In this document: positions 16,548-24,793 of the stretch, one piece after another
Layout: every line of letters begins with the position of its first letter
Numbering within the stretch: the first letter of the stretch is position 1
Assembly (NCBI RefSeq): GCF_030812415.1
Contig: NZ_JAUSST010000005.1
Span: forward strand, 248,001-312,000
Direction of reading: 5' to 3'
Length of the DNA: 64,000 bases
Source: Paenibacillus harenae
Lineage (GTDB): Bacteria > Bacillota > Bacilli > Paenibacillales > Paenibacillaceae
Translations under genes and position numbers: made by a program
Notes under the pieces: generated by a model
Seen by the model: only the letters and a program-made list of their open reading frames with translations
Told to the model about the DNA's origin: nothing
Databases searched by the model: none

Positions 16548-17525
16548 TTATCCCGCCTTGCTGAGCTTCTGCTTCAAGCTCTCTTCGTCGAATTCGATTC
16601 CAAGCTTGCTTAGGGCTAGCAGCACGGCTCCCGCGACAGGGGGGAGCATAGGGGCAGCGACATTATAGGTCCGATTGCGGCCGTGAGCAAGTTTCTCTCC
16701 TAGCGCACGGAAGAAATAAGGGCTGTTGGCGACACTGCCTATGAAGGAGACCGGAATGGTGCCGCGATCGAAGGAGCGTGCGAGAAGCTCGATGCCGACG
16801 ATCATCTGGTCGATAGCGCGATTGCAAACCAGGATTGCGAGGGACGAACCCCCCTCTGCAGCCTCGGTCAAGCTTGGGGCGAATTGACCGAAAATGCGAT
16901 TTCTTTCCCTGGCATCCGCTTCGAAGCCGTTGCGCGCAAGCAGGGCCAGCTCGTCCAAGGAGGAACAGTCGAAGTGGCGAAGCATGGCGCCGAGCAGTTC
17001 ACTGTCCGTGGCATCCGTGTTGCCTGCCAGCGCTTCATACACGGCGTCATAGGCGATAAACCGTGCCGCGCTCGCTGCATAATGATGAAAGCTATAATTG
17101 CTAATGGCTTGACCGCTCTCGGTAATCGCAAATATGTTCGAGCCCGTGCCTGCAATTGCAATGATACCCGGCCGAGCCATAAGCGCTCCGTAATGCGCCG
17201 CTACCGTATCGTTGACATGCCACTTGGGACAGTTGAGACCGGGTACGTCGGTTAATTGCTTCACCCATTCCAGATCGGCAGGTGAATCGTAGCCGGCTAT
17301 ACCGGCGGCAATTCCACGAACTTGACTCGGCGCCACGCCAGCGTCTGCGATTGCCGAGGCGATCGCTTGCCTGACATTAGTGGCAGCGGCCAAATCTTTA
17401 TGAATCGATGCCGCTCCCTCGGCCACAATCGATGCGAGCATATTTCCCGCTAGGTCGGCTACTGCCACACGCGTATAAGTTCCACCCCCGTCAATTCCAA
17501 TAACCACTTCCCTGATGGTCGTCAT
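16548..17525 (-). CDS. N-acetylglucosamine kinase-like protein (BadF/BadG ATPase family)
   Basis: The 325-residue protein has the actin-fold ATPase signatures VVIGIDGGGTYTRVAVAD (phosphate 1), WHVNDTVAAHYGAL (phosphate 2 region) and IAIAGTGSNIFAI. The C-terminal adenosine motif is in SFIGSVANSPYFF. This matches the GlcNAc-kinase branch of the BadF/BadG/BcrA family, which phosphorylates amino sugars during recycling. CGGAG lies eight bases before the ATG. It is the first gene of a two-gene minus-strand operon with the GH114-like protein; hydrolysis outside and phosphorylation inside would make a coherent salvage route (inference). Confidence 0.88.
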   Translation of the reverse strand: MTTIREVVIGIDGGGTYTRVAVADLAGNMLASIVAEGAASIHKDLAAATNVRQAIASAIADAGVAPSQVRGIAAGIAGYDSPADLEWVKQLTDVPGLNCPKWHVNDTVAAHYGALMARPGIIAIAGTGSNIFAITESGQAISNYSFHHYAASAARFIAYDAVYEALAGNTDATDSELLGAMLRHFDCSSLDELALLARNGFEADARERNRIFGQFAPSLTEAAEGGSSLAILVCNRAIDQMIVGIELLARSFDRGTIPVSFIGSVANSPYFFRALGEKLAHGRNRTYNVAAPMLPPVAGAVLLALSKLGIEFDEESLKQKLSKAG

Positions 17526-17808
17526 TCAACCAGCTCCGTTCTCCGTATATGTATTTGCCGATTACTAGTTTAGCACATTTTTCCTTTGCTATCTCACTTG
17601 ACGACATCGCTAAGCCCGTCCCAAAACCCTTGCGCCTACCCTTTCTCTCTCTATTCTACACGGCGGTATTTCCGGCTGCATAGTCTGAGAAACTCTCAAT
17701 CTATGAATGGGAAATGGCCTCTTTCGATAACGCTCTTTCCTTTGCCCATTCCATCCCTTTCGGGGCGGCATATGATAAGCAAATAATTGCGAAACGGAGA
17801 TGAGAGGG

Positions 17809-18621
17809 ATGACGCTTGTTCTGCCAGAAAAATCGAAGTCGAGTCGCAAAACCAAAATCGATGTGCTCATTCCGGCGATCGAAAAAGACCTGGGGACGCT
17901 GCCCTTCGTAATCGATGCCGTTCGCAAGCAGTCGGCGCATGTCATCGGCAACATCTATGTCGTCTCGCCGCTTAAGCCGTCGATCATAGAATTATGCCGG
18001 AAGAAAGGGTGCAAGTTCGTCGACGAGAAGAAGGTGCTCCCGTTCACGAAGGACACTATCCATTACCGGTCTGCCAAGTGGGATCGCGCAGGCTGGCTCT
18101 ACCAGCAATTGCTGAAGCTCTGCGGCGATCGGATATGCAAGGAGGCTTTTTTCCTCGTCATCGACGCCGACACGGTTCTCATTCGTCCGCATCGTTTTCG
18201 CTCGGGGGGGAAGACGGTTCTGTATTGCCGCAATTGGAGTCAAGACGAATACTTTAACTCGTACCGCAGATTAATGAAGCGGCGGGCAACCGCCAAAGTT
18301 TCCTTCGTAACGCACTATATGCTGTTCGAGCGGGCCAAGCTGGCCGAGATGAAACGGCTTATAGAGAAGCAGCACGGCAAGAAGTGGTACCAGGCCATCT
18401 TGAGCAGCATCGACCGGAAGAAGCAGTTCGGCTTCTCCGAGTACGAGACGTACGGCAATTTTTTGTACGCCCGCTATCGGGATCAGCTTCATTTGACAAC
18501 CAACCGCAATAAAGGCCTTCAGATGAGCGTTCGGCGCATGTCGGGGCAAAGATGGACCGAGCTGAGAGGCAAATATCGCTCTTTATCGTTTCATAAGCGA
18601 GGAATTTACAAACGAAAATGA
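17809..18621 (+). CDS. Glycosyltransferase-like protein (DUF6492 type)
   Basis: The 270-residue product resembles nucleotide-sugar transferases of the GT-A type. KIDVLIPAIEKDLGTLPFVI opens the Rossmann part, and FFLVIDADTVLIRP carries the DxD motif that binds metal and sugar nucleotide. The region ETYGNFLYARYRDQLHL near the end is also typical of DUF6492 proteins. ATG 17809 is preferred over 17800 because CGGAG lies nine bases before it. Its TGA overlaps the ATG of the next glycosyltransferase gene. With the two following genes it probably builds a mannose-containing surface or spore polysaccharide. Confidence 0.75.
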   Translation: MTLVLPEKSKSSRKTKIDVLIPAIEKDLGTLPFVIDAVRKQSAHVIGNIYVVSPLKPSIIELCRKKGCKFVDEKKVLPFTKDTIHYRSAKWDRAGWLYQQLLKLCGDRICKEAFFLVIDADTVLIRPHRFRSGGKTVLYCRNWSQDEYFNSYRRLMKRRATAKVSFVTHYMLFERAKLAEMKRLIEKQHGKKWYQAILSSIDRKKQFGFSEYETYGNFLYARYRDQLHLTTNRNKGLQMSVRRMSGQRWTELRGKYRSLSFHKRGIYKRK

Positions 18622-19751
18622 AAGGCGGCCGCAGCGTGTCGAAACTGGAGGTAGTATGGGAAGGGCCTGTGGGCAGGAAGAGCGGAACGGGCATAGCAAG
18701 CAGAGAATATGTTCAGGCGCTTAGAAGGCAGGGCGTTAGCGTCAAGGTCGGCGCTGCCAAGCATAGTAAGTTGTTGCCGCTGGGCGGCCGCAGGCCATTG
18801 ATCTATCACCGTACCGCGGACACGATCAGCTTCAGCAAGCTGAGGCCGTTCTATAAACCGATCATATTGAACACCGTCTGGGAAACGACCAGAATGCCGA
18901 CGCGGTGGCGTTCCAACATCAACAAGTTCGATGCGGTGTTCATCCCTTCGATGCAGAACAAGAGGGCGTTGCGGGCAAGCGGCGTGAAAGTGCCGATCTA
19001 TGTCGTGCCGCATGGGGTGCATACGAAGAAGTACCGCCCGGGGAACAAGAAATTCGCTCTTGCAGAGGCGAAGGGGCGATTCGTATTCGTATCGGTATTC
19101 GGCTTTCAGCATCGCAAAAATCCGGAAGGGCTGCTCAGAGCGTATTGGGAGCAATTCTCCGCCAAAGATAAAGTGCTGCTCGTCATCAAAACCAATGGCT
19201 ACAGCAGCGGCGAAAACGAACAATGGATCAAGAACAAGATCGCCAGCTATAAGAAGAAGCTTGGCATTCGCAAACAGACGGCTCCCATAACGGTCATAGG
19301 ACGCCATCTAAGCGAGAGACAGGTCGCGGGCATCTATACGCTTGGGGATGCCTTCGTGCTGCCGACTCGCGGGGAAGGCGTAGGCTTGCCGTTCCTTGAA
19401 TCGCTCGCGAGCGGTACGCCCGTCATTGCGACGGGGTGGGGCGGACATATGGACTTTTTATCGAAGAGAAACTCTTTCTTGGTCAACTATAAATTGACTA
19501 ATCCGTCCGCCAGGATGGGCGGCAAGCATGGGATATCGCGCTCTTTCCGCCATTTGTTCGCGGAGAGCGGCCAGCAGTGGGCGGAAGCGGATATCGGAAG
19601 TTTGAAGCGGCAGATGAAATACGCCTTCGATCATCCGATGCTATGCAAGAAAAAGGGCCGGCAAGGCATACGCGATGTACGGGGGATGACATGGGGCCGC
19701 TCGGGTGCGGCGATGAAGCGGGCCGTCCGTCAAGTATTAGGCAAAGGGTGA
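18618..19751 (+). CDS. Family 4 glycosyltransferase
   Basis: The 377-residue protein is a GT-B fold retaining glycosyltransferase. The N-terminal domain starts with LEVVWEGPVGRKSGTGIASR and contains FDAVFIPSMQNKRALRASGV, followed by VVPHGVHTKKYRP. The C-terminal donor-binding domain has the E-x7-E motif as GEGVGLPFLESLASGTPVIA. The start overlaps the previous stop (ATGA), with an alternative GTG at 18636. The gap to the pyrophosphorylase gene is 31 bases, so the three genes form an operon. The acceptor and sugar are unknown; the neighbour suggests GDP-mannose as donor. Confidence 0.88.
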   Translation: MKGGRSVSKLEVVWEGPVGRKSGTGIASREYVQALRRQGVSVKVGAAKHSKLLPLGGRRPLIYHRTADTISFSKLRPFYKPIILNTVWETTRMPTRWRSNINKFDAVFIPSMQNKRALRASGVKVPIYVVPHGVHTKKYRPGNKKFALAEAKGRFVFVSVFGFQHRKNPEGLLRAYWEQFSAKDKVLLVIKTNGYSSGENEQWIKNKIASYKKKLGIRKQTAPITVIGRHLSERQVAGIYTLGDAFVLPTRGEGVGLPFLESLASGTPVIATGWGGHMDFLSKRNSFLVNYKLTNPSARMGGKHGISRSFRHLFAESGQQWAEADIGSLKRQMKYAFDHPMLCKKKGRQGIRDVRGMTWGRSGAAMKRAVRQVLGKG

Positions 19752-19782
19752 TCGACGGCGCTGCAATAAGGAGGAATGGAAG

Positions 19783-21168
19783 ATGCGAGTTGTGTTGTTA
19801 TCGGGAGGTTCAGGCAAGCGGCTCTGGCCGTTGTCCAATGATATCCGGTCCAAAATCTATCTACGGCTTCTGCCTGACGGGGACGGCGGCGTGGAGTCGA
19901 TGATCCAGCGTATAAGCAAGCAGTTGGAGGCGGCAGGGCTGCTGAAGTCGGCTTATATTATGACCCACAAAAGCCAAGCTGAAATAACGAGAAACCATAT
20001 CGGCGATCGGATTCCGCTGCTGACCGAGACCTATAAACGCGGAACGTTCACGGCGATTGCAATGGCCGCCAGCTACTTTCATTCGGAATTGGGCATGCCG
20101 CTGAACGAGACAATCTGCGTGATCCCTGCCGACGCCTATGTGGAAGCGGATTTCTTCAACGCCTTGCGCGAAATGCCAGCCGCATTGGCCGAGTCCGGCG
20201 CCGAACTGGCGCTGATCGGCACGCAGCCGACCTATCCAAGCCAGCAATACGGCTACATTGTTCCGAAGAAGACGAAGGGGAGCGACGAGGATCGATTTAT
20301 TCCGATCGAGCAATTCGTGGAGAAGCCGGATCAGCGGCTGGCGAAGCGGCTGATCCGCAAGCGCGCGATGTGGAATTGCGGCGTATTCGCTTTCTCGCTG
20401 CAGTTCATGCTGGAAGCCTTGCAGGCGAGGGGCTTTCCTACGGATTACAAGGAGTGGCATGCCCTCTATGAACATCTGCCGGAAATCAGCTTCGACCATG
20501 AGGTCGTAGAGAAGACGTCCCGCGCGATCGTATTGCCTTATGCCGGAATTTGGGACGACCTAGGGAATTGGAATACGTTAACCAGCCATATGGAGAGTAC
20601 CATTATCGGCCCTGGCCATATGACGGACAGCAGCGAGCAGACCCATCTGATCAACGAGCTGTCCTGTCCCGTGCATATCATCGATGTGCCCAACGTTATC
20701 GTGGCAGCCAGCGCAGACGGCATTCTTGTCGCTCATAAGGACAAGTCGAGCCTGATCAAGGAGAGGCTGGGAGCGATCCTTCCGCGTCCGATGTACGAGG
20801 AGAAGGCGTGGGGAAGGGTGAGCGTCTTGCACCATGCGAGGTCTGAGCGGGTTGAAGTCGTTACGAGGAAGCTGGAGATCGAGAGAGATCGGCATACCAA
20901 GTACATGATGCATATAAAGCATACGAAGCTGTGGACCGTGGCATCCGGCGAAGGCCAGTTCCTGTGCAACGGCAAGCTGCGCCGGATAGAGACCGGGGAC
21001 GTTCTGCATATTGCGAGCGGGACCCGATACGGGGTTAAAGCCTCAGAGGCGCTTGTCATTATCGAGAACGACATCGGAGGCAGCCCGTCCGAGGAGGATG
21101 AAATAAGCCTGGCCGAAACCTGGGAAAGCGCTTTGGGTTACGAGGGCGGAAAGCGATCAGAGCCGTAA
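19783..21168 (+). CDS. manC: Mannose-1-phosphate guanylyltransferase (ManC-like)
   Basis: The enzyme would join mannose-1-phosphate and GTP to GDP-mannose. The 461-residue protein has the nucleotidyltransferase motif LLSGGSGKRLWPLS, the acidic strand end VIPADAYVE and the sugar-phosphate motif EQFVEKPDQ. A C-terminal cupin region from about residue 335 (EEKAWGRVSVLHHARSERVE and WTVASGEGQFLCNG) corresponds to the phosphomannose-isomerase half of bifunctional ManC/AlgA. The loop after the first motif (NDIRSKIYLRLL) lacks the usual PKQF sequence, so catalytic efficiency or substrate could differ. GGAGG precedes the ATG. It likely feeds the two upstream glycosyltransferases. Confidence 0.85.
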   Translation: MRVVLLSGGSGKRLWPLSNDIRSKIYLRLLPDGDGGVESMIQRISKQLEAAGLLKSAYIMTHKSQAEITRNHIGDRIPLLTETYKRGTFTAIAMAASYFHSELGMPLNETICVIPADAYVEADFFNALREMPAALAESGAELALIGTQPTYPSQQYGYIVPKKTKGSDEDRFIPIEQFVEKPDQRLAKRLIRKRAMWNCGVFAFSLQFMLEALQARGFPTDYKEWHALYEHLPEISFDHEVVEKTSRAIVLPYAGIWDDLGNWNTLTSHMESTIIGPGHMTDSSEQTHLINELSCPVHIIDVPNVIVAASADGILVAHKDKSSLIKERLGAILPRPMYEEKAWGRVSVLHHARSERVEVVTRKLEIERDRHTKYMMHIKHTKLWTVASGEGQFLCNGKLRRIETGDVLHIASGTRYGVKASEALVIIENDIGGSPSEEDEISLAETWESALGYEGGKRSEP

Positions 21169-21282
21169 TTTGGACTTCTTGCTGCTTTTTATTATATGAT
21201 TGGTAATAGACTCGCAACCTGGCATCGGCCCGGCAGACTTCTCCATATGAGGTGAGCTGTTATCTTTATATTTATTATCGAA

Positions 21283-22368
21283 TTGATCGTCGTTCTAGCG
21301 GTTCTTGCGTATCTTCTGCTTAACTTCTATCCGGCCTTTGGCGGCAAGCCCACGAAGGAGCGGAAGGAAGCGCTAAGCGCATCCAGACAGTATGAGAACG
21401 GCAAGTTCGTCAATGCCATCGCTACTTCTATGAAAATGAGCCTGAAAGAGCAGTTAAAGGTAGCTTTTCAGTTTATGAGAGGCAATCCGAAGAGCCGGCC
21501 AAGCGAGCCGGTCAAGGTGGAAACGTTGAGCGCCGCCCGCCTGCAGAGGGCGAAGCGGCCGGCGGTTACTTGGCTTGGCCATTCGGCGCTGTTGCTGGAG
21601 ATGGACGGCAAAACCATTCTGATCGACCCGATGTTCGGCAATGCGCCTTCGCCATTTCCGATAATCGGCGGGAAACGCTTCAGCAAGCTGCTTCCGATCG
21701 ACATCGAACAGCTTCCGCCCATTGACGCGGTGCTTATTTCCCATGACCACTACGACCATCTCGATTACGGCTCGATCATGAAGCTGAAAGACAAGGTTAG
21801 ACGTTTCTTCGTTCCGCTGGGCGTTGGCCCGCATCTGCTGCGCTGGGGCGTCGACAGCCGGAAGATCGTCGAGGGAGATTGGTGGGATCGATTCGATTAC
21901 GAAGGAATGACGTTTGCCTGCACCCCCGCCAGACATTTCTCGGGAAGAAGCTTGACGGACCGTAACGCAACGCTGTGGTGCTCTTGGGTCATCCAAGGGC
22001 ATGAGACGAGCGTGTTCTTCAGCGGCGATAGCGGTTACGGTCCTCACTTCGGCGAGATTGGGGACAAGTACGGCCCGTTCGATCTTACATTAATGGAATG
22101 CGGGCAGTACGACGATCGGTGGTCCGCCATACATATGATGCCCGAGCAGACGGTGCAAGCGCATCTCGACGTTAGGGGAAAGGCGATGATACCGATTCAC
22201 TGGGGCGCATTTACGCTGGCGCTTCATAGCTGGACCGAGCCGGTCGAGCGTGCGGTGAAGGAAGCGGCGCGGCTGGGCGCGGTCATTGCAACGCCGAGGA
22301 TCGGCGAGACCGTCTATCTTGATGCGGCCGAACTTCCGGGCTCGGCTTGGTGGACAAGGGACGGATAG
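21283..22368 (+). CDS. Metallo-beta-lactamase-fold hydrolase (UlaG/NAPE-PLD-like) with membrane anchor
   Basis: The protein of about 361 residues has an N-terminal membrane segment (IVVLAVLAYLLLNFYPAF). A metallo-beta-lactamase domain from about residue 95 has VTWLGHSALLLEMDGKTILI, the zinc motif SHDHYDHLD, CTPARHFSGR, FFSGDSGYG and PIHWGAFTLALH. These resemble NAPE-PLD and UlaG-type lactonase/phosphodiesterases; the substrate is unknown. The start is uncertain. The frame opens at 21256 and the only conventional start is TTG 21283, but GAGGTGA at 21249-21255 fits a start near 21262-21268, where only ATC or ATA codons exist. Confidence 0.82.
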   Translation: MIVVLAVLAYLLLNFYPAFGGKPTKERKEALSASRQYENGKFVNAIATSMKMSLKEQLKVAFQFMRGNPKSRPSEPVKVETLSAARLQRAKRPAVTWLGHSALLLEMDGKTILIDPMFGNAPSPFPIIGGKRFSKLLPIDIEQLPPIDAVLISHDHYDHLDYGSIMKLKDKVRRFFVPLGVGPHLLRWGVDSRKIVEGDWWDRFDYEGMTFACTPARHFSGRSLTDRNATLWCSWVIQGHETSVFFSGDSGYGPHFGEIGDKYGPFDLTLMECGQYDDRWSAIHMMPEQTVQAHLDVRGKAMIPIHWGAFTLALHSWTEPVERAVKEAARLGAVIATPRIGETVYLDAAELPGSAWWTRDG

Positions 22369-22671
22369 GCGTTTTTCCCATCCTCGACTTACGTTCCCAA
22401 CATCTAAATGGTATAATATGTAGCATAAACGGCTGTAGCCGTCCCCTGGCGGCAAGGCTTGCGTTTCGCGGTGGATTATAAGCGGATTATAAATGTGAAA
22501 CTTATAATATCTTATAATTTTAAATATTAGGAATTACGATGAATCGGTAACCGGCTGTGTTGGCATAATAATGATGGCATGCCTTGTTATGGACAAGCCG
22601 CATGTGCAAATTTTCGCTGCGAAAGCGGGACTAATGGCTCATTATTCGAATAGCCGAGCCGAAAAAAAAGT

Positions 22672-22698
22672 TGAAACCTTTCCCGAAGATACAACGTT
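22672..22698 (+). promoter_or_regulatory. Candidate ECF sigma (W/M-type) promoter of the ter operon
   Basis: TGAAAC at 22672-22677, a 17-base spacer and CGTT at 22695-22698 fit the sigma-W/sigma-M pattern TGAAAC-N16/17-CGT. In B. subtilis the related yceCDEFGHI operon is driven by envelope-stress sigma factors, which supports the call. Confidence 0.55.
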
Positions 22699-22727
22699 AT
22701 AGTACGACATATCTGAAAATTTGCGAA

Positions 22728-22744
22728 AGTCGCCGTAAGCGACT
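22728..22744 (+). promoter_or_regulatory. Hairpin next to the terD ribosome binding site
   Basis: AGTCGC pairs with GCGACT around loop CGTAA and is followed by CTTTTG. It could attenuate transcription or shield the AAAGGAGGTGA site that starts ten bases later. Confidence 0.4.
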
Positions 22745-22771
22745 CTTTTGAGGAAAGGAGGTGAACATATA

Positions 22772-23365
22772 ATGGCTTCGATTAATCTAGTAAAGGGTCA
22801 AAAGATTGATCTGACGAAAGGCAATGCCGGACTAACGAAGGTTATCGTCGGTCTTGGCTGGGACCCTGTCCAGACGAAAGGTTTCTTCGGAATGAAGAAA
22901 GCAGCGAACATCGATTGCGATGCATCCGCCCTTCTTCTGAACGATTTCGATAAATTGGCGAAAGACAATCAACTTGTATGTTTTCACAATAAGACGAGTC
23001 CGTGCGGCTCTGTCATTCACTCGGGCGATAACTTGACGGGCGATGGAGACGGAGACGACGAACAAATCCACGTAGATCTGGCGAAGGTGCCTTCGGAGGT
23101 TCATAAGGTGCTTGTCGTGGTTAATATCTACGATTGCGAGAACCGCAAGCAGGATTTCGGTATGATCCAGTCGGCATACATCCGCATTATGAACGGAACG
23201 AGCGGCGCCGAGTTGATTAAATTCAACTTAAGCGATAATTACTCCGGTTCGACCGCGCTCGTATGCGGCGAGTTATACCGTCATGGCTCCGAGTGGAAAT
23301 TTGCCGCGATTGGTGAGGGAACGCATGCTCCCCATATCAATCTGCTCGCAAACCGCTATAAATAA
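22772..23365 (+). CDS. terD: TerD-family stress protein 1
   Basis: TerD proteins are small calcium-binding beta-sandwich proteins of tellurite-resistance-type stress systems, thought to work near the membrane with TerC. The 197-residue product has the family start INLVKGQKIDLTKGNAGL, the acidic segment SGDNLTGDGDGDDEQIHVDL and VVVNIYDCENRKQDFG. An insertion near residue 35 (GFFGMKKAANIDCDASALLL) changes the usual acidic DLD motif to IDCDAS, so metal binding may differ from its paralogs. A very strong AAAGGAGGTGA site lies before the ATG. It is the first of four tandem TerD genes. Confidence 0.95.
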   Translation: MASINLVKGQKIDLTKGNAGLTKVIVGLGWDPVQTKGFFGMKKAANIDCDASALLLNDFDKLAKDNQLVCFHNKTSPCGSVIHSGDNLTGDGDGDDEQIHVDLAKVPSEVHKVLVVVNIYDCENRKQDFGMIQSAYIRIMNGTSGAELIKFNLSDNYSGSTALVCGELYRHGSEWKFAAIGEGTHAPHINLLANRYK

Positions 23366-23406
23366 TAATTTCTATTTAAAAACTAATGAGAAGAGGCGAA
23401 TGAAAC

Positions 23407-23982
23407 ATGGCTATTAACTTGTCCAAAGGTCAGAAGGTAGACCTGACGAAATCAAATCCAGGTCTGAGCAAAATCACGGTAGGTTTAGGTTGGGACACGA
23501 ACAAATACGACGGCGGCAAAGACTTCGACCTTGACGTATCGGTCTTCTTGACGAACGCGGCCGGCAAAGTCGAATCCGAGAAAAACTTCATCTACTTCAA
23601 CAATAAACAGAACGAGAACGGCTCCGTTGTACATACGGGCGACAACCGTACGGGCGAAGGCGAAGGCGACGACGAGCAAATCGCGATCGATCTGAACTCG
23701 GTTCCGGCTAACGTAGAGAAAATCGCATTCACGATTACGATCTACGAAGCGAACGAGCGCAACCAAAACTTCGGTCAAGTATCCCGCGCTTACGCTCGTA
23801 TCCTTAACGAAGCTACGAGCCAAGAGCTGATCCGCTTCGACCTCGGCGAAGACTTCTCCGTTGAGACTGGCGTAGTTGTAGGCGAGCTTTACCGCCACAG
23901 CGGCGAATGGAAGTTCAACGCAATCGGCAGCGGCTACAGAGACGGTCTTGCGGGCCTGACTCGCGACTATGGCTTAGCATAA
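23407..23982 (+). CDS. terD: TerD-family stress protein 2
   Basis: This 191-residue protein is the most canonical TerD copy here. It has LSKGQKVDLTKSNPGLSKI, FDLDVSVFLTNAAGKVE with the calcium-binding acidic cluster, HTGDNRTGEGEGDDEQIAID and GEDFSVETGVVVGELYRHSG. It starts 41 bases after the first copy with GAAGAGGCG upstream. A strong hairpin follows its stop codon, so this gene and the first may be expressed at higher levels than the downstream ones. Its codon use is strongly biased (many GAC, AAC, CGT codons), consistent with high expression. Confidence 0.97.
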   Translation: MAINLSKGQKVDLTKSNPGLSKITVGLGWDTNKYDGGKDFDLDVSVFLTNAAGKVESEKNFIYFNNKQNENGSVVHTGDNRTGEGEGDDEQIAIDLNSVPANVEKIAFTITIYEANERNQNFGQVSRAYARILNEATSQELIRFDLGEDFSVETGVVVGELYRHSGEWKFNAIGSGYRDGLAGLTRDYGLA

Positions 23983-24000
23983 GCAACAACCTTACACAAG

Positions 24001-24030
24001 CTCAAGGCTTTCCATTCGGAAGGCCTTGAG
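24001..24030 (+). terminator. Hairpin between the second and third terD genes
   Basis: A 13-base-pair stem (CTCAAGGCTTTCC with GGAAGGCCTTGAG, one G-U) with loop ATTC, followed by TTTGCCTAATCTT. It has a strong stem but a weak T-tract. Partial termination or 3'-end protection is likely. Confidence 0.6.
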
Positions 24031-24101
24031 TTTGCCTAATCTTACAGGGTTTTATACAAGTCCGCCTGACCGAACATTCATGAAGAAAGTAGGCGATTTG
24101 C

Positions 24102-24683
24102 ATGACAATCAGTCTTTCCAAAGGACAGAGGATCGATTTAACCAAAACAAACCCGGGTCTCACGAAAGTCGTAGTCGGACTGGGCTGGGACACGAACAAA
24201 TATAGCGGCGGCAACGACATCGACTTGGACGCCTCGGCTTTCCTTCTCTATGAGGATGGCAAGGCGAAGGGCGCCGATGACTTCGTTTTCTACAACAACA
24301 GGAGCGGCGGAGCGGGTTCGGTTCTTCACACGGGAGATAACCGTACGGGCGAAGGCGACGGCGACGATGAACAGATTCAAGTCGACTTCAGCAAAATCCC
24401 GGCATCGATTCACCGGATCGGCATTACCGTAACGATCTACGACAGCCAAACGCGCGGTCAGAACTTCGGTCAAGTATCGAATGCCTTCGTTCGCGTGGTA
24501 GATGCCGCAACGGATCGCGAAATTATGCGTTATGATCTTGGAGAGGATTTCTCGACCGAGACGGCAGTCGTATTTTGCGAGTTTTACCGTCATGGGACGG
24601 ATTGGAAATTCCAAGCGATCGGCAGCGGCTTCCAGGGCGGCTTGAGCGCGCTTTGCAAGAACTACGGGTTGGATGCGCAATAG
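24102..24683 (+). CDS. terD: TerD-family stress protein 3
   Basis: The 193-residue protein keeps all family features: ISLSKGQRIDLTKTNPGLTK, the acidic NDIDLDASAFLLYEDGKAKG, HTGDNRTGEGDGDDEQIQVD and LGEDFSTETAVVFCEFYRHG. It lies 119 bases after copy two, beyond a hairpin, with AGTAGGCGAT as a modest ribosome binding site. Transcription probably reads through from upstream, since no separate strong promoter is evident. TerD copies in one operon may form mixed assemblies (inference from known interactions of the family). Confidence 0.96.
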   Translation: MTISLSKGQRIDLTKTNPGLTKVVVGLGWDTNKYSGGNDIDLDASAFLLYEDGKAKGADDFVFYNNRSGGAGSVLHTGDNRTGEGDGDDEQIQVDFSKIPASIHRIGITVTIYDSQTRGQNFGQVSNAFVRVVDAATDREIMRYDLGEDFSTETAVVFCEFYRHGTDWKFQAIGSGFQGGLSALCKNYGLDAQ

Positions 24684-24793
24684 GAAATGCGATTTGGTGA
24701 TGAGGCGATAAGCTGAATCACCTTTCTTCAAGTTAAATCATGAAGAAGTACCGTTAATGCCTGACACAGCATAGGGCCAAAGGGTGAGTGAAA

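Larger units (their letters stand above)
22369..22771. other. Long leader region before the terD operon
   Basis: These 403 bases contain a TATAAT at 22412-22417 without a good -35 and a small hairpin ACGGCT/AGCCGT. Four TTATAA motifs lie between 22476 and 22520. An ECF-type promoter is at 22672 and a hairpin sits just before the ribosome binding site. The Mn-sensing yybP-ykoY riboswitch, common before terC-family genes, was looked for and not seen. Confidence 0.6.

Noticed and set aside
22369..22771. yybP-ykoY manganese riboswitch ahead of the terD-terC genes
   Set aside because: The conserved purine-rich and AACCCGA-like loop elements could not be found.
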